DNA of 64,000 nucleotides from Ideonella oryzae (GCF_024055665.1 NZ_JAMXMC010000001.1:310001-374000); one strand, 5' to 3'; shown: positions 34,680-45,335, counted from the first letter of the stretch. Notes: generated by a model not told the origin, from the letters alone. Program-made: numbers and translations.

Positions 34680-37444
34680 GGTGAGTTCGGGTTCTTGTCC
34701 ATGTCGTAGAGGATATCCACCGCCGTGCCGGTGGGCCCGGTGGCAATGTCGATGACGGCGCCGATGGCCAGCATGCGCTCGCGCATGCCCAGCAACCCCA
34801 GGCCGCCGCCGCGACGGGCCGCCACCACCTCGGGGTCGAAACCCCGACCGTTGTCGCGCACCGTCAGATGCAGAAGGGTACCGCGCTGCTCCAGCCCGAT
34901 GGTGACCTGGGTGGCCTGCGCATGCTTGGCGATGTTGGTGAGCGACTCCTGAACCGCCCGGAACAGGGCCAGCGCGACCGATTCTGGCAGGCTGGGCTCC
35001 TGCTCGTGGGGCAGCTCCAGCTGGCAGCGGGTCTCCCAGCGCAGCGAAAAGTCCTCGGCCAGCCACTCGATGGCCGCCACCAGCCCCATGTCCAGGGCCC
35101 CGGGGCGCAGGTGGGAGGCCACATGCCGCACCACATCGCTCATGGTGGCCATGGTCTGGCGCATGCGATCCGCGCGCTGCAGGGCCTGCGGCTCCTCGGG
35201 CAGACTCTGGCGCAACATCGACAGGTCCATGCGCAGGGCGGTGACCAGCTGACCCAGCTCGTCGTGCACCTCGCGGGCGATGCGCTTTCGCTCGTCCTCG
35301 ATCAGTTGGCCTTCGTAGACGACCAGCGCGCGCAGCTGCTCGCGCGAGGCACGCAGCGCGTCCTCGATGCGCTTGCGCTCGGTCACGTCCTGCAGCGTGC
35401 CCATCAGCACCTTGCCGGCCCCGCTGCGTTGCATCACCGCGTGCAGATGCACCACCATCACCTGCCCATCGGGGCGGTTTAGCCGGGTGTCGATGCTCAG
35501 GCGGCCATCCCCCTGCAGGGCCTGCTCGAGGGCCGCAGCGTAGGTCGCCCGGTCTTCCTGCGGCATGCGCTCGATCCATCGACCGCGCGGCAGCACCTGC
35601 TCGGACGGGCCGTAGCCCAGCAAGCGCAGCAACTCCAAGGAGCAGGTCACGGTTCCGCGCTCCACATCCAGCTGCCATTCGCCCATGCCGGCCATGCGCT
35701 GGGCCGCGGTCAGTCGCAGACGTGCGGCGGCGATCTCCTCGTCGGCCCGCCGGCGGGCCTCCACGTCGGCGGCCTGGACCAGCAGGCGCACCTGCTCATC
35801 GTTCTCCCCCGGCAGACGGCTCAGGACCAGGGACGTCCAGGCCGGCGCGGCCGCAGGCCGGCGCACGGCGTGCTCGCCCATGTGCGTGCCACGCTCCCCC
35901 CGTGCGATGGCCGCGAGCTCCTCGCGCACGGTGATCAGATCGGCCGACCCAAGGGTGGCCAGCAGCGACTGGCCCTCCATCGCATCGACCAGCAGGCGCC
36001 AGGCCAGGTTGCAGCGCACCACCTCGCCGGCCTCGTTCACCAGGGCCATGCCGGCCATGCTGGCGTTGAAGATGCGTTCCAGCAGCTCACTGGAATGGCG
36101 CAGGGCCAGCGCACTGCGGCGCGCCTCGGTGAGATCCTCGTCCACCGCCAGCACGCCCACCACCCGGCCGCGAGCGTCCAGGATGGGCTTGGCCGTGACC
36201 TGGATCTCGCGCATCGCGCCCTGTGCGTCCGACACGGACCGCAGGCCGCTGCGCACGGCCTCGCCGGTGATCACCGCGCGGCGCATCAGCGACTCGTGAT
36301 CGCCCCGTCCGCAGCTCGACTCCGACTTGCCATACAGGCCCAGCAGCTGGACGGCCGGGTTGATCCGCTCGGTCTGCCCCTGGGCGTCGCCGATCCACAC
36401 CCCCACCGGCATGGCCTCCAGCACGGCATGCAGCTGCGTGGCCAGGCCCAGGGCCTGCTGCTGGACCTGCTTGAGTGCGCCGATGTCCTGCACGCTGACC
36501 AGGTAGTGACAGGGCTGGCCCGCGGCATCCCGCACCACGGTCAGATGGACCAGCGTGGCCAGGTCGTGGCCGTTGCGGTGCCGGTGACGCAGTTCGACCT
36601 GGGCGCTGCCCTGGATCAGCGCCTGGGCCCGGGCCGTGGCCAGCGCCACCCAGCAGGCGGGCACCACGCATTGGCGTTCGAGCGTGTCCTCCAGCCGCTC
36701 GACGCCGTGCCCCAACAGGCCGGCAAAGGCCGCATTGCAGGCGATGATGCGGGGGTCCTCGTCCAGCGACACCATGGCCATGCCCCAGCCGGCCAGCTGC
36801 AGCAGGCTGCGGCTGAGGGCCGCGGGATCGGGTTCGGCCGGCGGGGGGGGCGATGGCGGCTGCGGCGGCGCCGGAGCGGCCACAGGCCCGTCCGGCTGGG
36901 CCCCGGCCAGCCGGAATCCGGCGGCCGCCAGCAGCGCCAGCAGGCCCCGGACGGACCAGGACAAGCCCGGCGTCAGCCAGGCGGCCAGGGCGACGGCCAA
37001 CAAGCCGGCAGCCAGCACCCAGGCCAGACCCGAACGCCGGCCCGCAGCCTGGGCACCACACCAGGCCACGCCGCTCCCCAGGATCAGCCCGGTCTGGAGC
37101 AGGAATGGGCCCAGCGGTGCGGCCGTGCCCACCAGGACATGCGACAAGCCCTGGACCAACCCGGACGCCAGCACCAGCAGGGCCGCGCCTGCCGCCGCAG
37201 TGGCCGCCAGCCGCGGATGGGCCCACCGCCCCCACCACGCCCCGGCCAGCATCAGGAAGGCCAGCCGTGTCGGGATGGTCCACTCAGGCAGCAGTGCCTG
37301 CAGAGGTGGCCAGGCCGGCGCCAGGATCAGGGCCACGGCGACCACCAAGCCGCCCACCGCGGCCAGATCCGGCGGCTGAGACGTCCCTGCGGGGCGGGCT
37401 TCGAAGGTCAAGACGTGGGGGCTCCTGGCGCTGGGGCGGGTCAC
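34676..37444 (-). CDS. Membrane-bound four-PAS sensor kinase, NarX/UhpB-type
   Basis: About 922 residues. The N-terminus has around seven hydrophobic helices (residues 25-175), then a proline-rich linker, four PAS domains (about 190-680), a HisKA_3 dimerisation domain ([22 protein letters not shown], phospho-His in REVHDE) and a C-terminal HATPase ([35 protein letters not shown]). There is no ATG before the first helix; the GTG at 37444, with AGGGG 6 bp upstream, is the best start, with an adjacent GTG at 37447 as alternative. It is translationally coupled to the NarL-type regulator gene. Confidence 0.9.
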   Translation of the reverse strand: MTRPSARSPHVLTFEARPAGTSQPPDLAAVGGLVVAVALILAPAWPPLQALLPEWTIPTRLAFLMLAGAWWGRWAHPRLAATAAAGAALLVLASGLVQGLSHVLVGTAAPLGPFLLQTGLILGSGVAWCGAQAAGRRSGLAWVLAAGLLAVALAAWLTPGLSWSVRGLLALLAAAGFRLAGAQPDGPVAAPAPPQPPSPPPPAEPDPAALSRSLLQLAGWGMAMVSLDEDPRIIACNAAFAGLLGHGVERLEDTLERQCVVPACWVALATARAQALIQGSAQVELRHRHRNGHDLATLVHLTVVRDAAGQPCHYLVSVQDIGALKQVQQQALGLATQLHAVLEAMPVGVWIGDAQGQTERINPAVQLLGLYGKSESSCGRGDHESLMRRAVITGEAVRSGLRSVSDAQGAMREIQVTAKPILDARGRVVGVLAVDEDLTEARRSALALRHSSELLERIFNASMAGMALVNEAGEVVRCNLAWRLLVDAMEGQSLLATLGSADLITVREELAAIARGERGTHMGEHAVRRPAAAPAWTSLVLSRLPGENDEQVRLLVQAADVEARRRADEEIAAARLRLTAAQRMAGMGEWQLDVERGTVTCSLELLRLLGYGPSEQVLPRGRWIERMPQEDRATYAAALEQALQGDGRLSIDTRLNRPDGQVMVVHLHAVMQRSGAGKVLMGTLQDVTERKRIEDALRASREQLRALVVYEGQLIEDERKRIAREVHDELGQLVTALRMDLSMLRQSLPEEPQALQRADRMRQTMATMSDVVRHVASHLRPGALDMGLVAAIEWLAEDFSLRWETRCQLELPHEQEPSLPESVALALFRAVQESLTNIAKHAQATQVTIGLEQRGTLLHLTVRDNGRGFDPEVVAARRGGGLGLLGMRERMLAIGAVIDIATGPTGTAVDILYDMDKNPNSP

Positions 37445-37506
37445 CACACACCCCTGCGCGATTGTCCACGCGCGCGGGGTGCCCGTCTGCCCAGAGTTGT
37501 GCCAAT

Positions 37507-37794
37507 TCAGCCCTGGTGGGGCGTTGACGACACTGGCCCGCCGACACGGGCGACCGGGGCCACTTCCCGGGCCTCGATGTCCACCACATCGCCCGCCGCA
37601 GCCGGGCCGGCCGCGGGGAAGCCGCCCGCGCGCCCCCAGCGCAGATTGACCGCCGGCAATGGGCGACCGCGCAGGCGTGCCCACACCAGCACGACGGCGG
37701 CCGTCAACAGGCCCGCCAGCAGCAGGCCCGCCATCAGCACCAGCCCCAGGGCGGTGGCAACGGCCTTGAACAGCATCGAAAACAAGGTCTTCAT
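37507..37794 (-). CDS. Small single-pass membrane protein
   Basis: A 95-residue protein with one long hydrophobic stretch (about residues 9-38, [31 protein letters not shown]) followed by a soluble Gly/Ala/Val-rich tail. No family recognised. An in-frame ATG three codons earlier (37803) is an alternative start; the GGAGGG sequence lies between the two ATGs, too close to the second for certainty. It is divergent from the luciferase-like gene 46 bp away and precedes the PAS kinase gene. Confidence 0.6.
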   Translation of the reverse strand: MKTLFSMLFKAVATALGLVLMAGLLLAGLLTAAVVLVWARLRGRPLPAVNLRWGRAGGFPAAGPAAAGDVVDIEAREVAPVARVGGPVSSTPHQG

Positions 37795-37840
37795 GCCCTC
37801 CATTGTGAACGGTTGCCGCCACTCGGGCAGGATGCGGGCC

Positions 37841-38842
37841 ATGATCCCCTTGTCCATCCTCGACCTCGTCCCCATCCCGGAGGGCAGCATCCCCGCCCAG
37901 GCCATCGGCAACACCGTGGCGCTGGCCCGCCTGGCCGACGAATGGGGTTACCAGCGCTACTGGCTGGCCGAACACCACAACATGGACGGCCTGGCCTGCT
38001 CGGCCACTGCGGTGCTGATCGGCCAGGTGGCCGCCGCCACCTCCCGCATCCGCGTCGGTTCCGGCGGCATCATGCTGCCCAACCACGCCCCGCTGGTGGT
38101 GGCCGAGCAGTTCGGCACCCTGGCCACCTTGTTCCCGGGGCGCATCGACCTGGGCCTGGGCCGGGCCCCGGGCACGGACGGCGCCACCGCCCGCGCCCTG
38201 CGCCGCCAGGCCCTGGCGGGCAGCGAAGACGAGTTCCCCCGCGACGTGGAGGAGCTGATGGGCTACCTGGCCGCCGAGGACGGGCCGGGGCAGACGGTGC
38301 GCGCCATCCCCGGCCGCGGGACCGAGGTGCCGGTCTGGCTGCTGGGCTCCAGCCTGTTCTCGGCCCAGTTGGCGGCCTGGCTGGGGCTGCCCTTTGCCTT
38401 TGCCTCGCATTTCGCGCCCGACATGCTGGACCAGGCCCTGGCCATCTACCGCCGCACCTACCGTCCCTCCGAGCGCTGGCCGCGGCCCCACGCCATGGTG
38501 GGCTGCAACGTCATCGTGGCCGACAGCAACGAGGCGGCCGAGCACCTCTTCACCTCCGCCCAACAGCGGGTGCTGGGCATGTTGCGCGGCCAGCGCGGCC
38601 CCCTGCCCCGACCCATCGACCCGGCGGAACTGGCCCGGCTCTGGCGGCCCGAGGAGCAGGCCGGCGTGCACCGCATGCTGGCCGTCAGCGCCGTGGGCGA
38701 CGCCGCCCGGGTCACCGAGCAGCTCGGCCAGCTGCTGGAACGCACCCAGGCCGACGAGCTGATCGTCGCCTGCGCCGTGCACGACCCGCTGGCCCGCCAG
38801 GACTCCTACCGACGGCTGAAGGACGTGACGCATTTCGCCTAG
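37841..38842 (+). CDS. Luciferase-like (LLM class) flavin-dependent oxidoreductase, MsnO8/YhbW type
   Basis: A 333-residue TIM-barrel flavin monooxygenase-like protein. The signatures [48 protein letters not shown] and [11 protein letters not shown] match the MsnO8/YhbW branch of the bacterial luciferase family. It would use reduced FMN supplied by a separate reductase; the substrate is unknown. The ATG at 37841 has AGGA 8 bp upstream; an in-frame ATG three codons earlier is possible. No reductase or sulfonate-use genes are adjacent. Confidence 0.9.
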   Translation: MIPLSILDLVPIPEGSIPAQAIGNTVALARLADEWGYQRYWLAEHHNMDGLACSATAVLIGQVAAATSRIRVGSGGIMLPNHAPLVVAEQFGTLATLFPGRIDLGLGRAPGTDGATARALRRQALAGSEDEFPRDVEELMGYLAAEDGPGQTVRAIPGRGTEVPVWLLGSSLFSAQLAAWLGLPFAFASHFAPDMLDQALAIYRRTYRPSERWPRPHAMVGCNVIVADSNEAAEHLFTSAQQRVLGMLRGQRGPLPRPIDPAELARLWRPEEQAGVHRMLAVSAVGDAARVTEQLGQLLERTQADELIVACAVHDPLARQDSYRRLKDVTHFA

Positions 38843-38855
38843 CGGGCCTGCACCG

Positions 38856-38871
38856 GCGGCCCGCGGGCCGC
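38856..38871 (+). terminator. 16-bp perfect palindrome after the luciferase-like gene
   Basis: GCGGCCCGCGGGCCGC is a perfect palindrome, able to form a 6-bp GC hairpin with a CGCG loop, 13 bp after the stop codon and 33 bp before the next ATG. It has no T-run. It may separate the two genes or pause transcription. Confidence 0.4.
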
Positions 38872-38904
38872 TACCATGGACAGCGCTGGTTCCAGGCTCC
38901 ATCC

Positions 38905-41316
38905 ATGTCCTTGCTGTCTGCCCTGTCGTTGCGCGCTCGCCGTTGGGTCAAGGCCCCGCAGCACCTGTTTGATCACCTGAGCTTCCGCACGAAGTTCGTG
39001 GTCATCGGCATGGTGCTGGCCGGCCCGCTGTCGACCCTGGTGGGTTTCGTCGCGTCGCGCTATGACCACCGGGTGGACCAGGCCCAGGCGCGGGAGTCGG
39101 CCCTGCTGCGCAGCAGCCATTTGCGCGATCTGGCCCTGGCCCTGGCGGTGCACCGGGGCCTGTCGGCCCGCATCCTGGCCGGGGAGGAAGGCGTCAGCAC
39201 CGAACTGGTCCAGCAGCAGAAGCGGGTCGATCGGCTGCTGTACGAGGCCCAGGAAAGCATCCCCGCCGACCAGTGGCGCACCGCCAACCCGGGCCAGGGC
39301 CCCACCCTGGTGGCCGAGGTGCACGACCTGATGCGCCTGAGCGACCCCGGTCAGCCCGAACAGAACTTCGTCCGCCACAACGCGGTGATCGACGCCGTGC
39401 TCAACCTGAACGCCCGCGTGGGCGTGGGACCGGATTTGGGCCCGGACGCCCACCGCGAGTCCGCCCTGCTCCACCTGGCCTTCCAGCAACTGCCCATGCT
39501 GCTGGAGGCCCTGGGGCGGCAACGGGGCTGGGGCAGCGCCGTGCTGACCCAGGAGGCCTATGCCGATGCAGACACCACCCGCTACATGATGTATGCCGGC
39601 GGGGCCGCCCAACAGCTGGAGGTGACGCAAAGCGCCCGCGAAGCCCTGGCCGAGACGAACCAGCTGCTGGCCCACCCGGAAGAGCCCGCCCCCTTGAGCA
39701 CGGCCCTGAACGAGGCCGACATCTTCACCCAGCGCTCCATGGCCCTGGTGATGGCGCATGAGGGTGGCACGGCCGCGGCCACGGAGCACTTCCGCGAGGG
39801 CAGCTTCGCCATCAACCAGTTGGCCGACGTCACCGCCACCTTTTCCGACCTGCTGCTCGCCCGTTCGCGGCAGGATCTGGCCGCGGCCCAGAGCGGCCGC
39901 ACCTGGTCGCTGCTGGGCATGGGGCTGGTGGTGCTGGCCCTGCTGCTGATGTACCGCGGCTTCGAGCGCTCCACCGTGCTGCGCCTGCGCGCCCTGCAGC
40001 GTGCCTCCCGGCGGCTGGCGGACGGCCAGTTCAACGACCGGGTCACGGTGGTGGGCAGCGACGAGATCGCCCGCCTGTCCGGCGCGCTGGACGACATGCG
40101 CCAGCGCCTGCAGAACGCCGTGCGCGAGCGGGCCGATGCCCTGGCCGCCCACGCCGCCTCGCGCGCCAAGACCGAATTCCTGGCCCGCTGGAGCCACGAC
40201 CTGCGCACCCCGCTGGCCGCCGTGCTGGGCTTTGCCGACATGCTGCTGACCCGCCAGGCCCCGGCCCTGAGCGAGGCCCAGCGCGAGGACGTGATGCACA
40301 TCCGCGAGGCCGGGGAACACCTGCTGGCCCTGGTCAACGATGTGCTGGCCGTGGCCAGCCTGGACGCGCGCGACAGCATCCGCCAGCGCGACGAGGCGGT
40401 GCCGATCGGGCCGCTGATCGCCTCGGCCGTGCACCTGGTGCAGGCCCAGGCCCGCACGGCGGGCGTGCTGCTCGAATGGCCCCGCGAGCAGGGCATCCTG
40501 TCGCCCGACTGGGTGCGGGGTGACCGCACTCGGCTGCTGCAGGTGCTGGCCAATCTGCTGAGCAATGCCATCAAGTACAACCAGGCCGGGGGTCATGTTC
40601 GCCTGCTGTGGAGCGCGCAAGGCGCACAGGTCAGCATCGCGGTGGAAGACGATGGCTGCGGCATTGCCGAGGAAGACCTGCCCCGGCTGTTCCAGCCCTT
40701 CGAGCGGCTGGCCACGCCCGACCCGGGCATCGAGGGCCTGGGGCTGGGCTTGTCCAACGTCAAGCGGCTGCTGGAGGCCATGGGCGGCAGCGTGGCGGTG
40801 CACAGCCGGTTGGGCGAAGGCTCCCGCTTCACGGTGAGCTTGCAGCGCATGGCGCCGCCCGTGCCCGCCCCGGCGCTGGTCCCGCAGGCACTCCCCCCCG
40901 CGCCCCCGCTGCATGGGCGCATCACCTATGTGGAAGACGACGAAACCAACGCCCTGCTGCTGCAGGCCATGCTGGCGGCCGAGCCCGGCCTGGAGGTGAC
41001 GGTCTGTCACGACGGCGCCCAGGCGCTGGCCAGCCTGGATGCCACCGACCTCTGGATCGTCGACGGGCAGCTGCCCGACATGGACGGGCTGGACCTGCTG
41101 CGGCAGCTGCAGCGCCGCCCGGGCCCGCCCCCGCGGGCCGTGATGTTCTCTGCCGACGCGCTGCCCTGCCGGCGCGACCAGGCGCTGGCCGCTGGCTTCA
41201 TCGACCTCTGGGTCAAGCCCATGGGCCGGGACGAGCTGCTGACACGCCTGCGCCAGCTGCTGAGCCGGCCGCGCCCCGAAGGCCAGGGCGTCTCGGCCGC
41301 CCCGCTGGCACAATGA
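38905..41316 (+). CDS. Hybrid histidine kinase with helical periplasmic sensor and C-terminal receiver
   Basis: About 803 residues: TM1 (about 30-51), a helical periplasmic domain (about 52-330) whose first part (LALAVHRGLSARILAGEE) resembles nitrate/nitrite-sensing (NIT) helical domains, TM2 (about 333-353), HAMP, HisKA with phospho-His in ARWSHDLRTPLAAVLG (about residue 431), HATPase (NLLSNAIKY, DDGCGI, GLGLGLSNVK) and a C-terminal receiver with Asp in LWIVDGQLPDMDG. The receiver acidic pair reads YVEDDETN. The ATG at 38905 begins the conserved protein; the frame is open upstream only within the previous gene. No separate response regulator is adjacent. Confidence 0.9.
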   Translation: MSLLSALSLRARRWVKAPQHLFDHLSFRTKFVVIGMVLAGPLSTLVGFVASRYDHRVDQAQARESALLRSSHLRDLALALAVHRGLSARILAGEEGVSTELVQQQKRVDRLLYEAQESIPADQWRTANPGQGPTLVAEVHDLMRLSDPGQPEQNFVRHNAVIDAVLNLNARVGVGPDLGPDAHRESALLHLAFQQLPMLLEALGRQRGWGSAVLTQEAYADADTTRYMMYAGGAAQQLEVTQSAREALAETNQLLAHPEEPAPLSTALNEADIFTQRSMALVMAHEGGTAAATEHFREGSFAINQLADVTATFSDLLLARSRQDLAAAQSGRTWSLLGMGLVVLALLLMYRGFERSTVLRLRALQRASRRLADGQFNDRVTVVGSDEIARLSGALDDMRQRLQNAVRERADALAAHAASRAKTEFLARWSHDLRTPLAAVLGFADMLLTRQAPALSEAQREDVMHIREAGEHLLALVNDVLAVASLDARDSIRQRDEAVPIGPLIASAVHLVQAQARTAGVLLEWPREQGILSPDWVRGDRTRLLQVLANLLSNAIKYNQAGGHVRLLWSAQGAQVSIAVEDDGCGIAEEDLPRLFQPFERLATPDPGIEGLGLGLSNVKRLLEAMGGSVAVHSRLGEGSRFTVSLQRMAPPVPAPALVPQALPPAPPLHGRITYVEDDETNALLLQAMLAAEPGLEVTVCHDGAQALASLDATDLWIVDGQLPDMDGLDLLRQLQRRPGPPPRAVMFSADALPCRRDQALAAGFIDLWVKPMGRDELLTRLRQLLSRPRPEGQGVSAAPLAQ

Positions 41317-41365
41317 CCGCCCCTGGCGGCGCCCCGCCGCCGCGCACCCCGGCCACGCCTCCTGC

Positions 41366-43294
41366 ATGACCCCGACCCCGTACCGCGTGCTCAGCCTCAT
41401 CCCGCCGATGACGCAGCTGAACACGCCCTACCCCTCCACCGCCTACCTGACCGGCTTCCTGCGCTCGCGCGGCCTGGCCGCCGCCCAGGAAGACCTGGCC
41501 CTGGGCCTGGTGCTGCGCCTGTTCACGCCGGCCGGCCTGGACGAACTGCGCACAGCGGCGCAGGCGCTGCCGGCGCGCCAATGCCCCCCGCAGGTGGGCC
41601 ATTTCTTGGCCGAGTTCGACACCTACCGCGCCACCGTGGCCCGGGTGATCGCCTTCCTGCAGGGTCGCGACCCCACGCTGGCCCACCGCATCAACACCCG
41701 CGGCTTCCTGCCCGAAGGGGCGCGCTTCGCCGCCCTGGACAGCTACCCCGCCGAGGAGGGCGAGGACCCGCTGGCCTGGGCCTTCGGCGCCCTGGGCCTG
41801 CAGGACCGGGCCCGCCACCTGGCCACGCTCTACCTGAACGATCTGGCCGACGTGGTGCGCGAGGCGGTGGACCCGCGCTTCGAATTCGTCCGCTACGCCG
41901 AGAAGCTGGCCACCGCCCAGCCCCATTTCGACCCGCTGGCCGAGGCCCTGGCCGCCCCGCCGCACCTGCTGGACCGCACCCTGGCCACGCTGACGGCCGA
42001 GGCGCTGGCCCGCCACCGGCCCCAGCTGCTGCTGCTGTCCGTGCCCTTTCCCGGTGCGGTCTATGGCGCGCTGCGCATCGCCCAGGCGGCCAAGGCCCTG
42101 CAGCCGGAGCTGCCCATCGTGCTGGGCGGCGGCTTCGTCAACACCGAGCTGCGCGAACTGGCCGAGCCGCGCCTGTTCGACTTCGTCGATTACGTGACGC
42201 TGGACAGCGGCGAACGACCGCTGCTGGCCCTCATCGAGCACCTGCAGGGCCAGCGCGGCCGCGAGCGCCTGGTGCGCACCTTTGTGCGTGAAGGTGCCGG
42301 CTCGGGAGCCTCCGTGCGGCTCATCAGCTGGCCCGAGCCCGACGTGCCTTTCGGCGAGGTGGGCACGCCCACCTGGGACGGCCTGCCGCTGGACCGGTAT
42401 CTGTCCCTGCTGGACATGCTCAACCCGATGAACCGGCTGTGGAGCGACGGGCGCTGGAACAAGCTGACGGTGGCCCAGGGCTGCTACTGGAAGAAGTGCA
42501 GCTTCTGCGACGTGGGGCTGGACTACATCGGCCGCTACGAAACCACCACCGCCCAGGTGCTGGTCGACCGCATGGAAGCCATCGTCGCCGAGACCGGCCA
42601 GACGGGCTTCCACTTCGTGGACGAGGCCGCGCCGCCCAAGATGCTGCGCGCCCTGGCCGAGGAGCTGCTGCGTCGCCAGCTGCCGGTGAGCTGGTGGGGC
42701 AATGTGCGCTTCGAGAAGACCTTCACCCCCGAGCTGGCCCAGCTGCTGGCCGAGAGCGGCTGCATCGCCATCAGCGGCGGGCTGGAGGTGGCCTCCGACC
42801 GGCTGCTGGCCCTGATGAAGAAAGGCGTCTCGGTCGAGCAGGTGGCCCGCGTGACCAAGGGCTTTGCCGACGCCGGCGTGCTGGTGCACGCCTACCTGAT
42901 GTACGGCTTCCCCACCCAAACGCTGCAGGACACCCTCGACGCGCTGGAGTACGTGCGCCAGCTGTTCGCCAACGGCTGCATCCACAGCGGCTTCTTCCAC
43001 CGCTTCGCCTGCACCGTGCATTCACCGGTGGGCCAGCACCCCGAGGACTACGGCATCACCCTGCTGCCGCTGCCCGAAGGCCAGTTTGCGAAGAACGATG
43101 TCGGCTTCGTCGACCCGACCGGCACCGACCACGACGCCCTGGGCCGCGGTCTGAAGAAGGCGATCTACAACTACATGCACGGCATCGGTCTGGACGAGGA
43201 CGTGCGCGTCTGGTTCGAGCACCTGCCCGGCAAGCTGCCGCGGCCCACCGTGGGCCGCCAGCGCATTGCCAAGGCGCTGCAGTCGGCCGCCTGA
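41366..43294 (+). CDS. B12-binding-domain-type radical SAM protein
   Basis: A 642-residue protein. The N-terminal half ends in a Rossmann-like cobalamin-binding-type domain (about residues 195-300, marks LLLLSVPFPGAVYGALRIA and IVLGGGFVNTEL). The radical SAM barrel holds GCYWKKCSFCDV with cysteines at 373, 378 and 381, spaced CX4CX2C instead of the usual CX3CX2C. The corrinoid-ligand DxHxxG motif is not visible, so any cobalamin may bind base-off without a protein histidine, or not at all. A C-terminal extension (about 570-640) is of unknown fold. Reaction and substrate cannot be named. It lies 49 bp after the hybrid kinase gene. Confidence 0.85.
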   Translation: MTPTPYRVLSLIPPMTQLNTPYPSTAYLTGFLRSRGLAAAQEDLALGLVLRLFTPAGLDELRTAAQALPARQCPPQVGHFLAEFDTYRATVARVIAFLQGRDPTLAHRINTRGFLPEGARFAALDSYPAEEGEDPLAWAFGALGLQDRARHLATLYLNDLADVVREAVDPRFEFVRYAEKLATAQPHFDPLAEALAAPPHLLDRTLATLTAEALARHRPQLLLLSVPFPGAVYGALRIAQAAKALQPELPIVLGGGFVNTELRELAEPRLFDFVDYVTLDSGERPLLALIEHLQGQRGRERLVRTFVREGAGSGASVRLISWPEPDVPFGEVGTPTWDGLPLDRYLSLLDMLNPMNRLWSDGRWNKLTVAQGCYWKKCSFCDVGLDYIGRYETTTAQVLVDRMEAIVAETGQTGFHFVDEAAPPKMLRALAEELLRRQLPVSWWGNVRFEKTFTPELAQLLAESGCIAISGGLEVASDRLLALMKKGVSVEQVARVTKGFADAGVLVHAYLMYGFPTQTLQDTLDALEYVRQLFANGCIHSGFFHRFACTVHSPVGQHPEDYGITLLPLPEGQFAKNDVGFVDPTGTDHDALGRGLKKAIYNYMHGIGLDEDVRVWFEHLPGKLPRPTVGRQRIAKALQSAA

Positions 43295-43367
43295 CGACGG
43301 ACCCGCCCGCTCCCGGCGCCTACCCAGGCGCCTTACACTGGGGAAGTCATTGCCCCCCCGATGTCGC

Positions 43368-45284
43368 ATGCAGGATCGCGTCAAAGAACAAGAAACAGGA
43401 CCGGTGGAGGCGATGCCGTCCTGGGCCACCCGCCCCCTGGGCTGGGTGGGCGGCTGGCTGGTGCTGGGCAACCTGCTGGTGGCGCTGGTGCTGTGCGTGG
43501 CCACCGCCTTCAGTCTGGAATCCACCCGCAGCGCGGAACGGGCCCGGGGCGCCGAGGTGGCCGACAACCTGGCGCACAGCGTCAGCATCGAGGTGGCTGC
43601 CGAACTGCGGCTGGTCGACAACGCGCTGGCCAGCATCGCCCAGCGCCTGCCATCCCACCCCGAGGTGAACAGCCCCGCCACCGCCCAGGGGCTGGCCGCG
43701 GCCATCCGGGAGCAGGCGCCCCGGGTGCCCTTCGTCTCGGCCATCCACTTCGTCGACAGGCAGGGCCGGATCAACCCGCTGTCCCCCGGTCAAGCCCCGC
43801 GGCAGATCGACGACCTTGGTTTCCTGCAGCAGGTGCTGGCCAGCGACACCGCGCTGCTGTCACCGCCCCGGCCCAGCCCCGCCGTGGGCGAATGGGCGGT
43901 GATGCGGGCCCAGCGGGTGATGGGGCCGGACGGGCAGCCCTGCGGCATCCTGGTGGCGGAGATCACGTCCCGCCAGTTCGCCGAGGCCTTCGCCCGTCTG
44001 GCGCTGGGGCCCCAGGACATCATCCTGCTGCGCGACCGCGGCCTGCGGATGGTGGCCCAGCACATGCCCAGCCGGCCGGCCAACACCGAGGGCCTGGGCA
44101 CCACCCAGATCTCCCCCGAACTGCGCAGCCTGCTGGCCCGTCAACCCGCGGCAGGCACCTACAGCAGCCGCCTGGGCCGGGACGGGGTGGAGCGCATCTA
44201 CGCCTACCGGGAGGTGCCGGGCTACCCGCTGCTGCTGATCGCTGGCCTGAGCTCCGAGCAGTACTTCGTGCCCTGGCGGGCCACCGCCTGGCGGCACTGG
44301 AGCTTCACCGCCCTGATCATCCTGCTGGTCATCCTGGGCTCGATCTACCTCTACCTGCAGCGGCGGCGGGAACAGGAGGCACTGCGCTACGCCAAGCGCC
44401 TGGCCCGGCAGCAGGCCCTGATGATCGAGAACGACTGGGTCGGCATCCTGCGGCTGCACAAGCGCCGGATCACCTGGACCAACCGGGCCCTGGCCACCAT
44501 CACCGGGTATGAGAAGAAGGACCTCGTCGGGTCCGACACCCGGCTGCTGTACCCCGACGACACCAGCTATGCGGCCATCGGCCAGGAAGGCCACCACGCC
44601 CTGCGGGAACGCGGCAACTTCCACACCCAGATCCGCATGCGCCACCGCAATGGCGAACTGATCTGGGTGGACCTCAGCGGCACCGCCCTGTCGGAGGAGG
44701 AGTCGGTCTGGATGCTGATCGACATCAGCGGCCTCAAGCACAGCGAAGCCCAGGCCCACCACATGGCACTGCACGACGCCCTGACCGGCCTGGCCAACCG
44801 ACGCTCGCTGGACGAGAGGCTGCGCGGGGCGCTGGCCTGGGCCCGCCGGGAACAACGCGCCATCGCGCTGGCCTACATGGACCTGGACGGCTTCAAGTCG
44901 ATCAACGACCGCCACGGCCATGAGGCGGGCGACGCGGTGCTCCGGCAGGTGGCCGATCGACTGGCCGGGCGCGTCCGCGGCCACGACCTGGTCGCCCGGC
45001 TGGGCGGCGACGAATTTGCCATCGTGCTGGCGGACACCACTTCGCCCGAGGAAGTCCGCACCATCCTCGACCGCTGCCTGGCTGCCGTCCAGGTGCCGCT
45101 GGCCCTGCCCGATGGCACCCTGGTGCAGGTGGGAGGCAGCCTGGGCGTGGTGTTCGGTCCCACCCAGGCCGACACGCCGGAAGCCCTGCTGACGGCGGCG
45201 GACGCCGCCATGTACGAGGCCAAGCGCCGAGGCAAAGGGCAGATGGTGTTCGCCACCGCGGCCCACCTGGTGACGCCGCGCTGA
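43368..45284 (+). CDS. Cache-PAS-GGDEF diguanylate cyclase
   Basis: A 638-residue c-di-GMP synthase. TM1 (about residues 23-45) and TM2 (about 305-327) flank a periplasmic dCache-like domain; then come a PAS domain (about 345-460) and a GGDEF domain (about 470-630). The active site GGDEF is intact (about 546-550), and RGHD, five residues before it, forms the inhibitory I-site, so product feedback is expected. Start: ATG at 43368; an ATG at 43413 preceded by GGAGG is an alternative that would still leave TM1. It forms a plus-strand run with the hybrid kinase and radical SAM genes. Confidence 0.93.
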   Translation: MQDRVKEQETGPVEAMPSWATRPLGWVGGWLVLGNLLVALVLCVATAFSLESTRSAERARGAEVADNLAHSVSIEVAAELRLVDNALASIAQRLPSHPEVNSPATAQGLAAAIREQAPRVPFVSAIHFVDRQGRINPLSPGQAPRQIDDLGFLQQVLASDTALLSPPRPSPAVGEWAVMRAQRVMGPDGQPCGILVAEITSRQFAEAFARLALGPQDIILLRDRGLRMVAQHMPSRPANTEGLGTTQISPELRSLLARQPAAGTYSSRLGRDGVERIYAYREVPGYPLLLIAGLSSEQYFVPWRATAWRHWSFTALIILLVILGSIYLYLQRRREQEALRYAKRLARQQALMIENDWVGILRLHKRRITWTNRALATITGYEKKDLVGSDTRLLYPDDTSYAAIGQEGHHALRERGNFHTQIRMRHRNGELIWVDLSGTALSEEESVWMLIDISGLKHSEAQAHHMALHDALTGLANRRSLDERLRGALAWARREQRAIALAYMDLDGFKSINDRHGHEAGDAVLRQVADRLAGRVRGHDLVARLGGDEFAIVLADTTSPEEVRTILDRCLAAVQVPLALPDGTLVQVGGSLGVVFGPTQADTPEALLTAADAAMYEAKRRGKGQMVFATAAHLVTPR

Positions 45285-45289
45285 CGCCT

Positions 45290-45313
45290 CGCCGCGGGGC
45301 AGCGCCCGCGGCG
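45290..45313. terminator. Perfect GC stem-loop between convergent genes
   Basis: CGCCGCGGG (45290-45298) and CCCGCGGCG (45305-45313) form a perfect 9-bp stem with a 6-nt loop, 5 bp after the cyclase stop and 22 bp from the convergent dehydrogenase stop. It is symmetrical and could serve both strands. No T-tract flanks it. Confidence 0.55.
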
Positions 45314-45335
45314 GCAGGTCGTGGCAGGAAGGATG

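Noticed and set aside
34676-38902. Much longer version of the PAS kinase frame reaching upstream past 37444
   Set aside because: The extension covers the small membrane protein gene and the divergent luciferase-like gene in antisense; kinase homology starts at the GTG near 37444.
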